From Candidatus Amesbacteria bacterium (GTDB lineage Bacteria > Patescibacteriota > Microgenomatia > CAZETR01 > Amesbacteraceae), in assembly GCA_027371535.1 (NCBI GenBank), contig DAHXMV010000001.1:1-32878 (forward strand): a stretch of DNA of 32,878 nt, written 5' to 3'. Of the stretch, positions 8,235-19,383 are shown one piece after another; the first letter of the stretch is position 1, and each line of letters opens with the position of its first letter. A program made the position numbers and the translations under genes. The notes below the pieces were generated by a model. That model was not told the origin of the DNA and made no database searches. It saw nothing but the letters and a program-made list of their open reading frames with translations.

Positions 8235-8561
8235 CTATCCGGTTGAGGAAATCTGAGCTACCTGTTTTGCCGATTTGGTACGGACATAGGTCAATTTTGC
8301 CCGCCTGACATTACCGGTCTTTTTGACTTCCACTTTGAGAATCCAGGGGGAGTTGACAGGAAAAATCCTTTCCACTCCGATACCCCCGGCGGATATTTTC
8401 CTGACGGTAAAGGTTTTGTCAGGATCCCGGCCCCGGATACCGATAACCAAGCCTTCAAAAATCTGAGTCCTCTCCTTATCGCCTTCGATGATTTTCTGAT
8501 GAACCCGGATAATGTCACCGGAACCCACCCGGACATCCCTGATATTAACCTCGTTAGCCAT
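8235..8561 (-). CDS. rplS: 50S ribosomal protein L19
   Basis: The 108-residue protein matches L19 over its full length. It has the [10 protein letters not shown]-like N-terminal region, the [11 protein letters not shown] core, [19 protein letters not shown], and the C-terminal [20 protein letters not shown]19 sits at the interface of the ribosomal subunits. It lies 20 bases after the dnaE stop and seven before the glycosyltransferase, so it is probably co-transcribed with both. Confidence 0.97.
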   Translation of the reverse strand: MANEVNIRDVRVGSGDIIRVHQKIIEGDKERTQIFEGLVIGIRGRDPDKTFTVRKISAGGIGVERIFPVNSPWILKVEVKKTGNVRRAKLTYVRTKSAKQVAQISSTG

Positions 8562-8581
8562 AGACTGATATTTTACCTTAA

Positions 8582-11500
8582 TCAGGAGTTTTTTAAAAGC
8601 AGGTCAATTTCCGTTTTCAGACTTTCATTCCAGGCTATGCCGTAGGGCAGAGTTACGGTTTTGGCTGAAGAACCGCCGGTAAAAACCAATTCTGCCGGCT
8701 GGCCATTCTGATGCTTTTGGAGCAGACTGTTTAAAGCTACCAGTCTGGAGGACGGTGTATGGGGGGGGATATATATGGAAACGGGGATTTTGGCATTACT
8801 CTGACGGTGATCGGAAGACGCAGGGAAAATATTCCGGACAGAATTCTGAACCTGACTGCCGTTTTTTATAAACGGCATCACCGTATCCGGACCGGCAAAC
8901 TCGGCAGCTGTGCTGACGATTAAAGACACTTCCTTTTTAACGTTATCCGGATCTTCATCGTCGCTTACGGCCAACGCCGGTTCAACCCGGCCCTGAAAAA
9001 TAATCAAATTATCAGTTTTCCAGACATTTTCCGTGGCCGCAAAAACCCGGGGAAAAACTATTACTTCCACACTTCTGCCCAAGTCGGAGATTTTGGCAAA
9101 ACACATGGGTAAATTATTGGTCTTGGTGGTGACATAACGACAGGTTTCAATAATACCGCCCAGAGTAACAGCCCTGTTGGAAAAGTCCTCATTGTACAGA
9201 TCGGTGATGCGATTGGTTACCAAATCCCCCAGTTTGGCCAGTTTTTCAGCATGAGGATGCTCTGTCAGATAGAAGCCGAGTAAATCTTTTTCCATCTCCA
9301 ATTTCTGCTTTTTTTCAAATTCCGGAATATCCGGCAGCTGGTCACTGATCCCGTTATTTTCAGCTTCACCAAAAAGACTAAACTGTCCCAGACTTTTCAT
9401 TTTACTAAGACTGGTACCCCTTTCCCTGATTTTATCCAGGGCTGAAAGTAAAGAAGATCGTTTGCCGAACTGATCCAAACAACCGGATTTGATAAGACTT
9501 TCCAGAACCTTGCGATTGACTTTTTGGTTGTCTACCTGGAGACATAAATCCGTAAAAGAAGTAAATTTGTGGTCAATTCTGGCTTTAAGTATTGACTCTA
9601 TGGCTACTTCACCAACATTTTTTATAGCGGAAAGACCAAATCGGATGGCTTTTCCATCAAGTGAGTCTTTATTGTCCTCAATTGTAAAATTTGTATCCGA
9701 ATTATTAATATCGGGCGGCAATACTATTATATTAATGCGTTTACATTCATCAACCGCCTCGACGACTTTCTCGGTGTTGCCGGACTCGGCCGTCAATAAG
9801 GCCGTCATATACTCTACCGGATAATTGGCTTTTAAAAAAGCCGTCTGATAAGAAACGAAACCGTATGAAGCCGCGTGGGCCTTATTAAAACCATAACCCT
9901 GAAACGGGACAAATAATTCCCATAATTTTTCGGCCTGGCTTTCGGTTAACCCGGAATTTTTAATACAACCCTGAACAAATATGTCGTGCTGCTGAGCCAT
10001 TTCTTTGGGTTTTTTCTTACCGATAGCCTGCCGGAGAGCGTCAACGGTATTCCAGTCATATCCTGCCAGAGCCAGGGCGGTGAATAAAATATCTTCCTGG
10101 TAGACCAGAATCCCGTAAGATTTTTCCAGAAAATCCGCCATTTTGGGATGAAGATAAGTAACCGGAGATTTTTTATTTTTACGGGCGATAAATTCAGGTA
10201 TGTTGGCCATCGGCCCGGGACGAAAAAGAGCAATCATGACCATGATATCTTCGATCCGGTTGGGTTTTAACTCTTTGAGCCATTTGGTCATCCCAGATCC
10301 GCCCAGCTGAAATACCCCCATGGTATCCCCCCGGGCCAGCATGGCGAAAGTTTTTTTATCATCCAGAGGCAAATGATCCAAATCCACTTTGATCTGCCGG
10401 GTTTTTTCCACCATATCCCTGGCAGCGCCTAAAATTGACAGATTGCGGATTCCCAGGATATCAAATTTGACCAAACCCACGTCTTCACAGGCATGCATTT
10501 CATACTGGGTGATGATTTTGGCACCATTCGGTTCCAACTGCAGCGGGGTGTAGTCGGTCATGGCAGTCGGGGAAACCACCGTACCGGCGGCATGAACCGA
10601 GGAATGACGCGAATTACCTTCGATTTCCTGGGCCAAATCCAGAAGCTGGCGGGCATTGACATCCGAATCGTATAAAACTTTCAGTTCAGGGGAAATTTCC
10701 AGGGCCTTGTTTATGGTCATGGGAAAACCCTGAGAACCCATGGGGATCAATTTGGCGATTTTATCCGGAAATGCGTACGGGTGTCCGAGCACGCGACCGA
10801 CGTCCCTGACAGAAGCCCTGGCTAACATCCGGCCGAAAGTGCAGATTTGGGCGACTTTGTCCGCACCGTATTTTCCGGTTACGTAGGCGATAAGTTCCTC
10901 ACGACGGTCATCAGCAATATCCAAATCGATATCTGGAGGTTTCGGCCTCCAGGGGTTTAAAAATCTCTCAAACGGCAGGGCATATCTTAAAGGATCTACC
11001 GTAGTGATGCCGATAACATATGAAACCAGGGAACCGGCGGCAGATCCGCGGGTATTGGTAATAATCCCCTGCGACGTACACCAATTAACCATGTCTGCCA
11101 TCATCAAAAAATAAGGAGCATAACCTTTGGAAATAATTACTTCCAGCTCAAAATCCAACCGGTCCGTAATAGTTTTATCCACCAGCGGGTAATGCGAGGA
11201 TAACCTGTCGACAGCCAGCTGACGGAGATAAACCGGGGCGGTCAAATTGCCGGGGATTTCGATATTCGGAAAGTACCACTTGCCCAATTCAATCCGGATA
11301 TCAATCTGATCCGATATTTTCAGAGTATTATTCAGGGCGTCGGGAAAATCGGAGAACAGGCTGGCCATCTCTTGGGGGGTGCGGACATAAAATGTCGGAG
11401 TATCCACATATCTCATCCGGTCTATATCAGTGACCACTTTGCCTGTCGAAATACATACCAGCGCATCCTGGGCCACGGCGTCTTTTTGGTCGATATAGTG

Positions 11501-12187
11501 GCTGTCATTGGTGGCCACCAGGGGAATCCCCAGATCCCGGCTCAATCTGGTGATACCGGTGATCCAGGATTGTTCACTCCGGTGGAAATTACGCAGACTT
11601 TCCAGCAATTTGGGCTCGTTTTTTACCGAATCATAGTAATCCGAATAGTTATGGCGCTGAATTTCCAGAAAATAATTGTCCCTGCCAAAAAGCTCCTGAT
11701 ACCAGGCGGCAACGGTTTTGGCTTTTTCATAGTCGCCGCCTATCAACAACTGACCGAGTTCACCTTTGGGACAGGCTGACAGGCAGATCAAGCCCGAACC
11801 GTATTCAGTAAGGATATTTTTATTTATCCGAGGCCGATAATAAAAACCTTCCACATGAGCGATGGTGGAAAGCTTCATCAGATTTTTATAACCGGTAAAA
11901 TTTTTGGCCAGCAATATCAGGTGAAAATTCTCCCGGTCGGATTTGCTTTCCTTGGAGTGGATATCCCCGTTAACGATGTAAGTTTCAATTCCCAACACCG
12001 GCTTAATATTTTCGGCTTTGCAATTCTTATAAAATTCGATCGCTCCGTACATGCTGCCGTGATCCGTGATGGCTACTGCAGGCATTTCCAGAGATTTAAC
12101 TTTCTCGATCAGCTTTTTGGTTTTTGATAAACCATCAAGAAGAGAATATTCCGTGTGATTGTGAAGATGAACAAAATTTGAGGCCAT
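8582..12187 (-). CDS. dnaE: DNA polymerase III alpha subunit
   Basis: The 1,201-residue replicase has an N-terminal PHP domain starting [13 protein letters not shown] (His7/His9/His11 region). The polymerase core has catalytic Asp419 and Asp421 in PPDIDLD, and the third Asp575 in VKFDILG. Tandem helix-hairpin-helix and beta-clamp-binding regions follow (about 830-930), then a C-terminal OB fold (about 1015-1095). This is the DnaE1 layout and length. The PHP metal-binding histidines look intact, so it may keep an in-built proofreading nuclease, as in Thermus DnaE; no epsilon subunit is in the window. A run of eight C codes for Pro-Pro near the C-terminus. The start at 12187 gives the family N-terminus. 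Confidence 0.98.
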   Translation of the reverse strand: MASNFVHLHNHTEYSLLDGLSKTKKLIEKVKSLEMPAVAITDHGSMYGAIEFYKNCKAENIKPVLGIETYIVNGDIHSKESKSDRENFHLILLAKNFTGYKNLMKLSTIAHVEGFYYRPRINKNILTEYGSGLICLSACPKGELGQLLIGGDYEKAKTVAAWYQELFGRDNYFLEIQRHNYSDYYDSVKNEPKLLESLRNFHRSEQSWITGITRLSRDLGIPLVATNDSHYIDQKDAVAQDALVCISTGKVVTDIDRMRYVDTPTFYVRTPQEMASLFSDFPDALNNTLKISDQIDIRIELGKWYFPNIEIPGNLTAPVYLRQLAVDRLSSHYPLVDKTITDRLDFELEVIISKGYAPYFLMMADMVNWCTSQGIITNTRGSAAGSLVSYVIGITTVDPLRYALPFERFLNPWRPKPPDIDLDIADDRREELIAYVTGKYGADKVAQICTFGRMLARASVRDVGRVLGHPYAFPDKIAKLIPMGSQGFPMTINKALEISPELKVLYDSDVNARQLLDLAQEIEGNSRHSSVHAAGTVVSPTAMTDYTPLQLEPNGAKIITQYEMHACEDVGLVKFDILGIRNLSILGAARDMVEKTRQIKVDLDHLPLDDKKTFAMLARGDTMGVFQLGGSGMTKWLKELKPNRIEDIMVMIALFRPGPMANIPEFIARKNKKSPVTYLHPKMADFLEKSYGILVYQEDILFTALALAGYDWNTVDALRQAIGKKKPKEMAQQHDIFVQGCIKNSGLTESQAEKLWELFVPFQGYGFNKAHAASYGFVSYQTAFLKANYPVEYMTALLTAESGNTEKVVEAVDECKRINIIVLPPDINNSDTNFTIEDNKDSLDGKAIRFGLSAIKNVGEVAIESILKARIDHKFTSFTDLCLQVDNQKVNRKVLESLIKSGCLDQFGKRSSLLSALDKIRERGTSLSKMKSLGQFSLFGEAENNGISDQLPDIPEFEKKQKLEMEKDLLGFYLTEHPHAEKLAKLGDLVTNRITDLYNEDFSNRAVTLGGIIETCRYVTTKTNNLPMCFAKISDLGRSVEVIVFPRVFAATENVWKTDNLIIFQGRVEPALAVSDDEDPDNVKKEVSLIVSTAAEFAGPDTVMPFIKNGSQVQNSVRNIFPASSDHRQSNAKIPVSIYIPPHTPSSRLVALNSLLQKHQNGQPAELVFTGGSSAKTVTLPYGIAWNESLKTEIDLLLKNS

Positions 12188-12339
12188 ATTTTTACCGTTC
12201 GTTGACAGCCGACCAGCGGCAGTGTCTCGGTGGATTCAGATTAGTCAATTTGCCGTATCTTTGCAAGGGGAAATATCACATATGTTTGTTATAAATATTA
12301 GCTAGGCCACCTTTAAGGTGATACTTTCCCAAAATAAAC
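12188..12339. other. Non-coding gap between gatB and dnaE
   Basis: These 152 bases contain no ORF that I can support. They include one copy of the 23-bp repeat (12298-12320) in the half next to gatB. On the minus strand TTTATAAC is a possible -10 region for dnaE, but no well-spaced -35 is seen. No Shine-Dalgarno precedes the dnaE start. Confidence 0.5.
12298..12320. repeat. 23-bp interspersed repeat, copy 1 (palindromic core)
   Basis: The sequence TTAGCTAGGCCACCTTTAAG plus GTG is identical to 24714-24736, 12.4 kb away. It contains the palindrome CACCTT-T-AAGGTG (12308-12320). It lies downstream of the gatB stop and upstream of dnaE. No T run follows on either strand, so it is not a standard terminator. 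Confidence 0.75.
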
Positions 12340-13632
12340 CTATAACTGATGTTTTAATTCCTCCGTAATTTGACCGGCGTCGGCGTTGCCAAGCTCCCTT
12401 CTGACCATACCCACGAGAAAATATAAGGAAGCCTGCTTACCGGCCTGGTAGTCCGACACCGCCTTGGGGTTATCATTAATCACCCGGCTGACGGTCTGAA
12501 TTATAATTTGGGGATCAACTGACACTGCTGTTTTTTCCGAAATCCAGTTAAGCACAGCGGTAGGGTTGTCAACCAAATTCCCGGGGACATTTATTGCTGC
12601 CTCGGCAGCCTTCGGTGACGGAATCCGGTGATCTATTAATTGCTCATAGAGCGACAGTCTTTGCGGGTCGGCTACCAGCATGCCGGATTTTTCAGCCGTT
12701 ATGCCTAAAGCTGTCAATTCCCGACGTTTTTGGTCCGGAAGCTTAGGTAATTCGCTTTGCCAAACGGAAATTTGGTCTTTTGTGAAAACCAGCGGGGGGA
12801 TATCGGGTTCGGGGAAATAGCGATATTCGTTGGCGACTTCTTTCAGTCTCTGGGTAAAAGTCTCCCCGGTGGTTTCATTGAAACCCCTGGTCTCCTGGAC
12901 CGGAATTTTTCCGGCAGACAATATTTCAATCTGGCGGACAACTTCAAATTCGATGGCTTTTTTGACAAAACGAAAGGAATTAACGTTTTTGACCTCGATT
13001 TTGTATTTCGGAAGCGTTGCCTGACCGCCCTTGCGAACCGAGATATTGGCTTCCAGACGCATGGAGCCTTTCTCCATGTCTGCAGATGAAATCCCCAGGG
13101 TTCTGACGATTAACTGAATTTCCTTCAGATATTCCATGGCGTCATCGGTATTATCAAAATCCGGTTCGGTTACAATCTCCACCAGCGGAACACCGCTGCG
13201 GTTGAAATCCACCAGGCTAACCTTTTGACCGTCGATTTGGGCATGCTGAAGTTTGCCCGTATCCTCTTCCATGTGGACCCGGGTAATCCGGATGATTTTT
13301 CCTGACGAGAGGGTGAGTGAACCGGAATGACAAAAGGGCAGGTCATACTGGCTGATCTGATAGCCTTTGGGCAAATCCGGATAAAAATAGTTCTTCCGGT
13401 CAAATTTAGAAAAAAGATTAATCTGACAACCCAGGGCCAGGCCCAGCTTTATACACCACTCGATAGCTTTGGCGTTGGGCACCGGAAGGGCTCCGGGCAA
13501 GCCCAGACAGACGGGGCAGGTCTGGGTGTTGGGAGGTTTACCGAAATGATCCGCGGGGCAACCGCAAAACATTTTAGACCGGGTGGACAACTCCACATGG
13601 ACTTCAAAACCCAATACTGTTTGCCATTTCAT
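12340..13632 (-). CDS. gatB: Aspartyl/glutamyl-tRNA amidotransferase subunit B
   Basis: The 430-residue protein has the GatB start (GFEVHVEL), the zinc cysteines C23-x-C25 and C39-x2-C42, a signature region DFNRSGVPLVEIVTEPD, and a C-terminal GatB/YqeY helical tail that binds tRNA. GatB is the kinase and tRNA-binding subunit that activates misacylated Glu-tRNA(Gln) or Asp-tRNA(Asn) before amidation. It is somewhat shorter than the usual 470-480 residues, mainly in the C-terminal helical part, but the end looks complete. It follows the MFS gene by two bases. The usual partners GatC and GatA lie upstream of the MFS gene. Confidence 0.97.
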   Translation of the reverse strand: MKWQTVLGFEVHVELSTRSKMFCGCPADHFGKPPNTQTCPVCLGLPGALPVPNAKAIEWCIKLGLALGCQINLFSKFDRKNYFYPDLPKGYQISQYDLPFCHSGSLTLSSGKIIRITRVHMEEDTGKLQHAQIDGQKVSLVDFNRSGVPLVEIVTEPDFDNTDDAMEYLKEIQLIVRTLGISSADMEKGSMRLEANISVRKGGQATLPKYKIEVKNVNSFRFVKKAIEFEVVRQIEILSAGKIPVQETRGFNETTGETFTQRLKEVANEYRYFPEPDIPPLVFTKDQISVWQSELPKLPDQKRRELTALGITAEKSGMLVADPQRLSLYEQLIDHRIPSPKAAEAAINVPGNLVDNPTAVLNWISEKTAVSVDPQIIIQTVSRVINDNPKAVSDYQAGKQASLYFLVGMVRRELGNADAGQITEELKHQL

Positions 13633-13634
13633 AT

Positions 13635-14882
13635 TTACAATATATCAGATTTGCCAATTAACATCCGGTCACCCTGATAGCGGATTAACAGATATCCGCC
13701 CAAAAGAACCAAACCCATGGCAGCCAGGATGATCTGCGAACCCACCAAATCCGCCAGAGAGGAAATTAGAATTAAGGGAATGGAGGTAAAAATAGTCATT
13801 AAAAAGGCCAACACCCCATAAACCCGGCCGCGGAAATCTTCGGGGGTCTGTTCCTGTAACAGGGTATTGGCCGGGATCAGGGCCGAAGCAAAAGAGACCC
13901 CCAGACCGACGGCTGAAATCATGGAAAAAATGATCTTGGGGATCACCGGCAGGAAGGCCGAACAGGTGAGAGCAATCAGGGAAAATCCGGCTGTCAGCAG
14001 GCCGTTTTCAATAACCAATTTTTTGCGGATAGTTCTTAATGTCCGGGGCAGGCTGAAAGTGGTAACCAGCGCCCCCAAAGCCCCCGGAATTACCAGGATT
14101 ACCCCCGCCCGGTAGAGGCCAATTCCCAGGGAATCCCCGGTAAAGGAGGCAAAGATAATGGCAATGACGGTAATAAAAGTCTGCAGAAAGATAAGCAGAA
14201 AAACCGGAAATTTGATGCCCGGATGGTTTTTTAAAAACTTGTAACCTTCACCGACATCAGAGAGAAAATCGTCAAAGGATTTGGAAACCCGGGATGCCTG
14301 CGGCCGGGGTTCGTGGGGCAGACGGAAAGCAAAAAATGCCGCCAGCAAAAGAAAACCGGATGAAAAAATAATCGTCAGGCTGCGACCCATCAAGCTTAAA
14401 AGCAGACTGCCTAAACCGAAACCGATGAGAAATGATGTCTGCTGAGTAATAAGAAAAACCCCGTTGGCCAGAGTGAGGAAATTTTTGGGGACCACCTCCG
14501 GAACCGTAGCCTGCTGGGCCGGAATATATAACTGATCAAAAGCGGAATACAGAAAAGCCAAAGAATAAAGAAAAAATATCTTATTGCCGGGCAACAAATA
14601 TGAAGCCACCGTGACGGCCTGTAAAATGTTGGCAATCATCATAATCCGTTTCCGGCTGAAACGGTCAACAAGGCTGCCGGTAAAAGGGCCGAACAGAAAA
14701 GCGGGGAGGGAATACGACAACCATAACAATGAAACCGCGACGGAGGATTTGGTCGTCCCATAAATATGCGTTAAAAGGGAAAAATTGACCAGATTAATCG
14801 TCAGCTGCGAGAACAACTGGGAAGCCCAGAGATAATTAAAATTTTTAAAATATAAAAGCTGTTTAAAGCCGGGGTTTTGCAT
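13635..14882 (-). CDS. MFS transporter (MFS_3-like exporter)
   Basis: From the ATG at 14882 the product is 415 residues with about twelve hydrophobic helices. An MFS motif A (GPFTGSLVDRFSRKR) lies between helices 2 and 3. It is closest in style to MFS_3/EntS-type efflux proteins. A longer frame runs to 14963, but the extra 27 residues lie inside gatA and look unlike a transporter start. The chosen start gives MQNPGFKQLLYFKNFNYLW, typical of the family, and overlaps gatA by 20 bases. Its position between gatA and gatB is unusual; the substrate is unknown. Confidence 0.88.
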   Translation of the reverse strand: MQNPGFKQLLYFKNFNYLWASQLFSQLTINLVNFSLLTHIYGTTKSSVAVSLLWLSYSLPAFLFGPFTGSLVDRFSRKRIMMIANILQAVTVASYLLPGNKIFFLYSLAFLYSAFDQLYIPAQQATVPEVVPKNFLTLANGVFLITQQTSFLIGFGLGSLLLSLMGRSLTIIFSSGFLLLAAFFAFRLPHEPRPQASRVSKSFDDFLSDVGEGYKFLKNHPGIKFPVFLLIFLQTFITVIAIIFASFTGDSLGIGLYRAGVILVIPGALGALVTTFSLPRTLRTIRKKLVIENGLLTAGFSLIALTCSAFLPVIPKIIFSMISAVGLGVSFASALIPANTLLQEQTPEDFRGRVYGVLAFLMTIFTSIPLILISSLADLVGSQIILAAMGLVLLGGYLLIRYQGDRMLIGKSDIL

Positions 14883-16251
14883 GGTGCCACTGGGTTGCCT
14901 GCTGATAATTTCTGGCGGCAGATAAAACCAACGCTTCTGAAAACTGGGGACCGATGAGGCCAAAACTGACCGGCAAACCGTCTATAAAACCACAGGGAAC
15001 CGAGAACCCCGGCAGGCCGGCTATGCTGGAGGGTTCTACCAGAATATCCTGCATTTCCCCGAACATGGGCTCGTTTAAGGTGGCATTTACCTTTAATGCA
15101 GGGCCAGGGGAAGCCGGATTAATAATCAAATCGTACTTTTCAAATGCCCTGGTGAAATCATCAACGATTAACGTCCGGACTTTCTGGGCCTGATTGTAAT
15201 ACTGGTCATAGTAGCCGGATGACAAGGTATAAGTCCCCAGCATGATCCGGCGCTTGGCTTCTTCACCGAAACCGGACCGGGGACTACCAAAGCGCAGGCC
15301 GTCATACCTGGCCAGGTTAGATGAGACCTCGCTTCGCTGGACCACGGTATATACCCCGATCGAATATTTGGGATGAATCAGCGAAATACTTTCGACCTGA
15401 TGGCCCATCCGGATAAATTCATCGGCGGCTTTTTCCACCAATCTCCTGGTATCCGGCTGCATAACCTCCAGATATTCCCACGGCAAGCCGATACGTAAAT
15501 TTTTAATTTTTATTTTTAAATTATTAAAAAAATCCGGAACAGGCCGGGGGGAGGAAGTGGCATCGTACGGATCGAGACCGGCGATTATCTGCAATACCAG
15601 GGCAGCATCGGCGGCAGTTTTGGCCAGCGGACCCGGCGAATCCGTGGACGAAGCCATGGCGATAACACCATAACGGCTGACCCGGCCATAAGTAGGTTTG
15701 AAACCGGTAACCCCGCACCAGGCGGCCGGCTGGCGGATGCTGCCTGCGGTTTCACTGCCAATGGCAAAGATACACATATCGGCAGCGACAGCCGCAGCCG
15801 AACCTCCCGATGAACCTCCGGGGAGATGAGCGGTGTTCCAGGGATTTAGAGTGGCCCCGAAATCGGACGTTTCGGTAGAAGAACCGTGAGCCCAGGCATC
15901 CATATTGGTCTTGCCGATAACGATAGCCCCGGCAGCTTTTAATCTGGCAGTAACAGTGGATTCATAATGCGGCAGGTAACCCTTCAAAATATTTGAGGAG
16001 GCAGTAGTGGTTAAGCCGGGTGTTAAAAAATTATCCTTGACGGCAACGGGGATGCCGGATAAAGGTCCGGGACGGGGGCTTTCGGCCTCTTTCAAGGCTT
16101 GGTCATTCACCTCTAAAAAAGCATGAATACCGGAATCATATTTTTTGATTTGGTCCAGACAGGCAGACACCAGGTCGTGGCTGGTAAAGTCCCGGTTTTT
16201 CAGACCGGCTAAGGCCTCTTCCAGAGTCAGCTGGTGTAAAGCTTTGGGCAT
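14863..16251 (-). CDS. gatA: Aspartyl/glutamyl-tRNA amidotransferase subunit A
   Basis: The 462-residue amidase carries the Ser-cisSer-Lys triad: Lys72 in PVAVKDNF, Ser147 in GGSSGGS and Ser171 in GSETAGSIRQPA. The spacings (75 and 24 residues) are those of known GatA enzymes. It releases ammonia from Gln or Asn for amidation of Glu-tRNA(Gln)/Asp-tRNA(Asn) in the GatCAB complex. The start lies three bases after the gatC stop, and the 3' end overlaps the MFS start. Presence of gatCAB implies that the cell makes Gln-tRNA and/or Asn-tRNA by the indirect route. Confidence 0.98.
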   Translation of the reverse strand: MPKALHQLTLEEALAGLKNRDFTSHDLVSACLDQIKKYDSGIHAFLEVNDQALKEAESPRPGPLSGIPVAVKDNFLTPGLTTTASSNILKGYLPHYESTVTARLKAAGAIVIGKTNMDAWAHGSSTETSDFGATLNPWNTAHLPGGSSGGSAAAVAADMCIFAIGSETAGSIRQPAAWCGVTGFKPTYGRVSRYGVIAMASSTDSPGPLAKTAADAALVLQIIAGLDPYDATSSPRPVPDFFNNLKIKIKNLRIGLPWEYLEVMQPDTRRLVEKAADEFIRMGHQVESISLIHPKYSIGVYTVVQRSEVSSNLARYDGLRFGSPRSGFGEEAKRRIMLGTYTLSSGYYDQYYNQAQKVRTLIVDDFTRAFEKYDLIINPASPGPALKVNATLNEPMFGEMQDILVEPSSIAGLPGFSVPCGFIDGLPVSFGLIGPQFSEALVLSAARNYQQATQWHHAKPRL

Positions 16252-16254
16252 TTG

Positions 16255-16584
16255 TTACAAGGCAAAAACAGCCGGGACGACGATATAATTCTGATAGGTT
16301 TTAGCCGCCTGACCTAAAACCTTCGAAACCGAAAGCAGACGACTATGATCTATGACGTCCTCCCGGGTAATATTGGTCAGGCCGGTGACCTGGGATGTCG
16401 GGGTAACCTCTGATGTGTCCAGTTCCCGCATCAAATTGATCATTTTCAAAGTTTCGGAAAACTGGGATGAAAATTTGGTTTCTTCCGAAGGGGTTAAGGT
16501 GAGATTTGCCAATTTGGCAATATGGCGGACTTCGGCAACCGAAAAAACCGGTGCCGGTTTTGAGGAGACTTTTTTGGCCGCCAT
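16255..16584 (-). CDS. gatC: Aspartyl/glutamyl-tRNA amidotransferase subunit C
   Basis: The 109-residue protein has the GatC core: VRHIAKLANLTLTPSEE and FSETLKMINLMRELDTSEV, then the extended Pro/Thr region that wraps around GatA. The N-terminal 14 residues are a basic Lys/Ser-rich extension (MAAKKVSSKPAPV) not found in most GatC. It starts 23 bases after the clpB stop and is followed directly by gatA. Confidence 0.95.
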   Translation of the reverse strand: MAAKKVSSKPAPVFSVAEVRHIAKLANLTLTPSEETKFSSQFSETLKMINLMRELDTSEVTPTSQVTGLTNITREDVIDHSRLLSVSKVLGQAAKTYQNYIVVPAVFAL

Positions 16585-16607
16585 GAGGCTAGTTTAACAC
16601 AAGATAA

Positions 16608-19166
16608 TCAGGAGATTTGGAAGTCTTCGTTTTTGGCGTCCACGGTGACAGTTTGTCCGGGAATAATTTTTCCTTCTATTAATTTTAAAGACAGCTCATC
16701 CAATATCCGGTCCTGGACGGCACGTTTGACGGGCCGGGCACCGTAGTCGGGATCGAAACCTATTTGGGCCAGTAAATCCCTGGCTTTGGGGGTGACAACA
16801 AGATGAATATTCTGCTTCTCCAAACGGGCTGCGACGATTTCCAGCTGCAAATCAACAATCTGACCGACCTGCTTTTTGGTCAGGGGATCGAAAACGATGA
16901 TCTGGTCCACCCGGTTCAAAAATTCCGGTTTGAAGGTAGATCTTAAAAGCTGCCAAAGCCGGTCTTTGACATCTTTTCCCGATTGGATTAAATCCGTGCC
17001 CAGATTGCTGGTCATAATAATGACAGTGTTTTTAAAATTTACCACCCGGCCTTTGCCGTCGGTCAGCCGGCCGGCGTCCAGAATCTGCAGGAAGAGGTTA
17101 AAAATGTCGGGATGGGCTTTTTCCAGTTCATCAAAAAGAACTATGGAATAGGGTTTCCGGCGCACGGCTTCGGTCAGCTGGCCGCCTTCCTCATATCCCA
17201 CATAACCCGGAGGCGAACCGATCAGCCGGGCCAGGGAATGTTTTTCCTGGTATTCAGACAGGTCTATTCTGACCAGAGCATTTTCATCGTTGAATAGTAC
17301 CTGAGCCAGGGTTCTGGCCAGTTCAGTTTTGCCGACACCGGTCGGGCCTAAAAAAATAAAGGAGGCCACCGGACGGTTTTCCTCGGATATCCCGGCCCGG
17401 GAACGGCGGATGGCGTTAGCCACTTCCACCACAGCTTCCTGCTGTCCGATTAAACGTTTGCCGATTTCCACTTCCAGACGGGCCAGTTTCTGCTTTTCGG
17501 AACCCACCAGATTGGTAACGGGGATGCCCGTCCAGCGGGAGACTACTTTGGCCACATCTCCTTCGGTGACTTCTTCCCTTAAGATTTTATCCCCGGCAGG
17601 GATGGCTGACCATTTATTTTCCAAATCCCGGAGTTCTTTTTCCACCTGCGGAAGGCGGCCGTATTTAATCTCGGCCGCAGTCTCCAATTTTATTTCACGC
17701 TCTGCCCGTTCTAATTCCGTGCGTAATTTGTCTCTTTTTTCACGCAGATCATGAATACCGGAAATTATTTCCTTTTGACTTTTCCAGGCCAGATCTTTGG
17801 CCCGGATATTCTCTTTCAAATCCGCCAGCTGCTTTTGCAAATCTCCCTGCCGCTTTTTCACAGCCTCACCGGTTTCTCTTTTCATTGCAGCCAGTTCAAT
17901 TTCTATCTGTGTGGCCCGTCTTTTGAGGGCATCCAGATCGGCAGGCTGGGAGTCGATATCCATCCGCAAACCGCTTGTAGCTTCGTCAATCAGGTCGATG
18001 GCCTTATCCGGCAGGAACCGGTCGGGAATATATCTTTGTGACAAATTAACGGCAGCGATCAAGGCATCATCGGTTATTCTGACCCCGTGATGGAGTTCAT
18101 ACTTTTCTTTCAGGCCCCGGAGAATGGCGATGCTGTCTTCCAGGGAAGGCTGGTCAATTAAGACCGGCTGAAAACGTCTCTCCAGAGCGGCATCCTTTTC
18201 GATATACTGACGGTATTCCCTGATAGTCGTAGCACCTATAGCATGTAATAATCCCCTGGCTAAGGCCGGCTTTAAAATATTGGCGGCGTCCACCGCACCT
18301 TCGGCAGCCCCGGCCCCGACCAAAGTGTGCAGTTCATCCATAAAAAGGATATATTTCCCGGAGGCGGATTCGATTTCCTTTAGGATGCTTTTGAGTCTTT
18401 CTTCGAACTCCCCGCGAAACTTGGAACCGGCCAGTATACCGGCGAGATCCAGCGACAAGATCTGCTTGTTTTTGAGCGACTCGGGGACGTCCCCGCTGAC
18501 TATTCTTTGGGCCAGGCCCTCGACAACGGCAGTTTTACCTACTCCGGGGTCCCCTATCAGGACCGGATTGTTTTTGGTCCTCCGGGAAAGGATCTGCATG
18601 ACCCGGCGGATTTCCTCATCCCGGCCAATAACGGGATCCAACCCACCGGCAGCAGCTTTTTGAGTCAAATTCAGGGTATACTTATCCAAGACATTATATT
18701 TCCCCTCCGGGTCCGGATCAGTGGCTGACTGGTTGCCTCGCAGTTGCATAATATTTTTCTTCAATGTGTCATAATTTAATCCGATATCACGAAGAATAAC
18801 CGAACTTTGGCAGTCTGTCAATAAGAGTGCCAAAAAAAGGTGTTCCCGGCTTATGTAAGTATCATCGAGCTTTTTTGACTCTGATAGGGCATTATTTAAC
18901 ACAACCTGAAGATCTTGGCCTATATTACGGGTATTTTCCTGACTGACTGCCGGTAAAGCCCGGATTTGGCTTAACAAGCGGGCTTTTAAACTGCCGATAT
19001 TCACCTGACTTTGTTTTAAAGTCTCTCTGACTATGCCTTCCGGATCATCAATCAGAGAAAGCAGTAAATGTAATGATGTAACCTCCGGATTTTGAAATTT
19101 TTCCGCCAAAGAAAAGGCCCCGGCTAAACTTTCCTGAGACTTTAAAGTTAATTTTTGCGGATCCAT
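16608..19166 (-). CDS. clpB: ClpB disaggregase (Hsp100)
   Basis: The 852-residue AAA+ chaperone has a ClpN repeat domain (1-145), NBD1 with Walker A GDPGVGKT (205-212) and Walker B ILFMDE (273-278), and a long coiled-coil middle domain (about 405-525) typical of ClpB. NBD2 has Walker A GPTGVGKT (607-614) and LFDELEKAH. The middle domain, together with the lack of any ClpP-binding loop that I can see, favours ClpB over ClpC. It reactivates aggregated proteins with DnaK. It has its own promoter and heads an operon that continues into gatC-gatA-MFS-gatB. No CIRCE element is visible. Confidence 0.96.
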   Translation of the reverse strand: MDPQKLTLKSQESLAGAFSLAEKFQNPEVTSLHLLLSLIDDPEGIVRETLKQSQVNIGSLKARLLSQIRALPAVSQENTRNIGQDLQVVLNNALSESKKLDDTYISREHLFLALLLTDCQSSVILRDIGLNYDTLKKNIMQLRGNQSATDPDPEGKYNVLDKYTLNLTQKAAAGGLDPVIGRDEEIRRVMQILSRRTKNNPVLIGDPGVGKTAVVEGLAQRIVSGDVPESLKNKQILSLDLAGILAGSKFRGEFEERLKSILKEIESASGKYILFMDELHTLVGAGAAEGAVDAANILKPALARGLLHAIGATTIREYRQYIEKDAALERRFQPVLIDQPSLEDSIAILRGLKEKYELHHGVRITDDALIAAVNLSQRYIPDRFLPDKAIDLIDEATSGLRMDIDSQPADLDALKRRATQIEIELAAMKRETGEAVKKRQGDLQKQLADLKENIRAKDLAWKSQKEIISGIHDLREKRDKLRTELERAEREIKLETAAEIKYGRLPQVEKELRDLENKWSAIPAGDKILREEVTEGDVAKVVSRWTGIPVTNLVGSEKQKLARLEVEIGKRLIGQQEAVVEVANAIRRSRAGISEENRPVASFIFLGPTGVGKTELARTLAQVLFNDENALVRIDLSEYQEKHSLARLIGSPPGYVGYEEGGQLTEAVRRKPYSIVLFDELEKAHPDIFNLFLQILDAGRLTDGKGRVVNFKNTVIIMTSNLGTDLIQSGKDVKDRLWQLLRSTFKPEFLNRVDQIIVFDPLTKKQVGQIVDLQLEIVAARLEKQNIHLVVTPKARDLLAQIGFDPDYGARPVKRAVQDRILDELSLKLIEGKIIPGQTVTVDAKNEDFQIS

Positions 19167-19183
19167 AAATCTTATTCCCCCAT

Positions 19184-19189
19184 ATTATA
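19184..19189 (-). promoter_or_regulatory. clpB: -10 box of clpB
   Basis: TATAAT on the minus strand lies 17 bases before the clpB ATG, with a weak TTGTTT/GATTTG -35 region near 19205-19212. A G-rich GGGGGA between the box and the ATG may serve as ribosome binding site. An inverted repeat CCGGA-gtaa-TCCGG (19234-19247) lies upstream and could be an operator. Confidence 0.5.
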
Positions 19190-19383
19190 TACGAAACGAC
19201 GGTAAAACAAATCTTTTTTTGTCCTTTTGTTATCCGGAGTAATCCGGCGCGGTTTTTATAACCAGTGCCCAATCATTACTATATTCTATAGGCCATATTA
19301 TTTTAAATACGAATTCCAGACTACAGGATATGACTTCAGAAGCAGGGAAAAACAAAAAATTAGATGCTTTCAGGTGAATATTT
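19190..19383. other. Non-coding gap between htpX and clpB
   Basis: This stretch holds the upstream region of clpB. I see no gene in it, no hairpin with a T run for htpX termination, and a short direct repeat TTTCAGGT near the htpX end. Confidence 0.5.

Noticed and set aside
14883-14963. Upstream 27-codon extension of the MFS transporter
   Set aside because: It lies inside gatA, and its sequence does not look like a transporter N-terminus; the internal ATG gives the family start.
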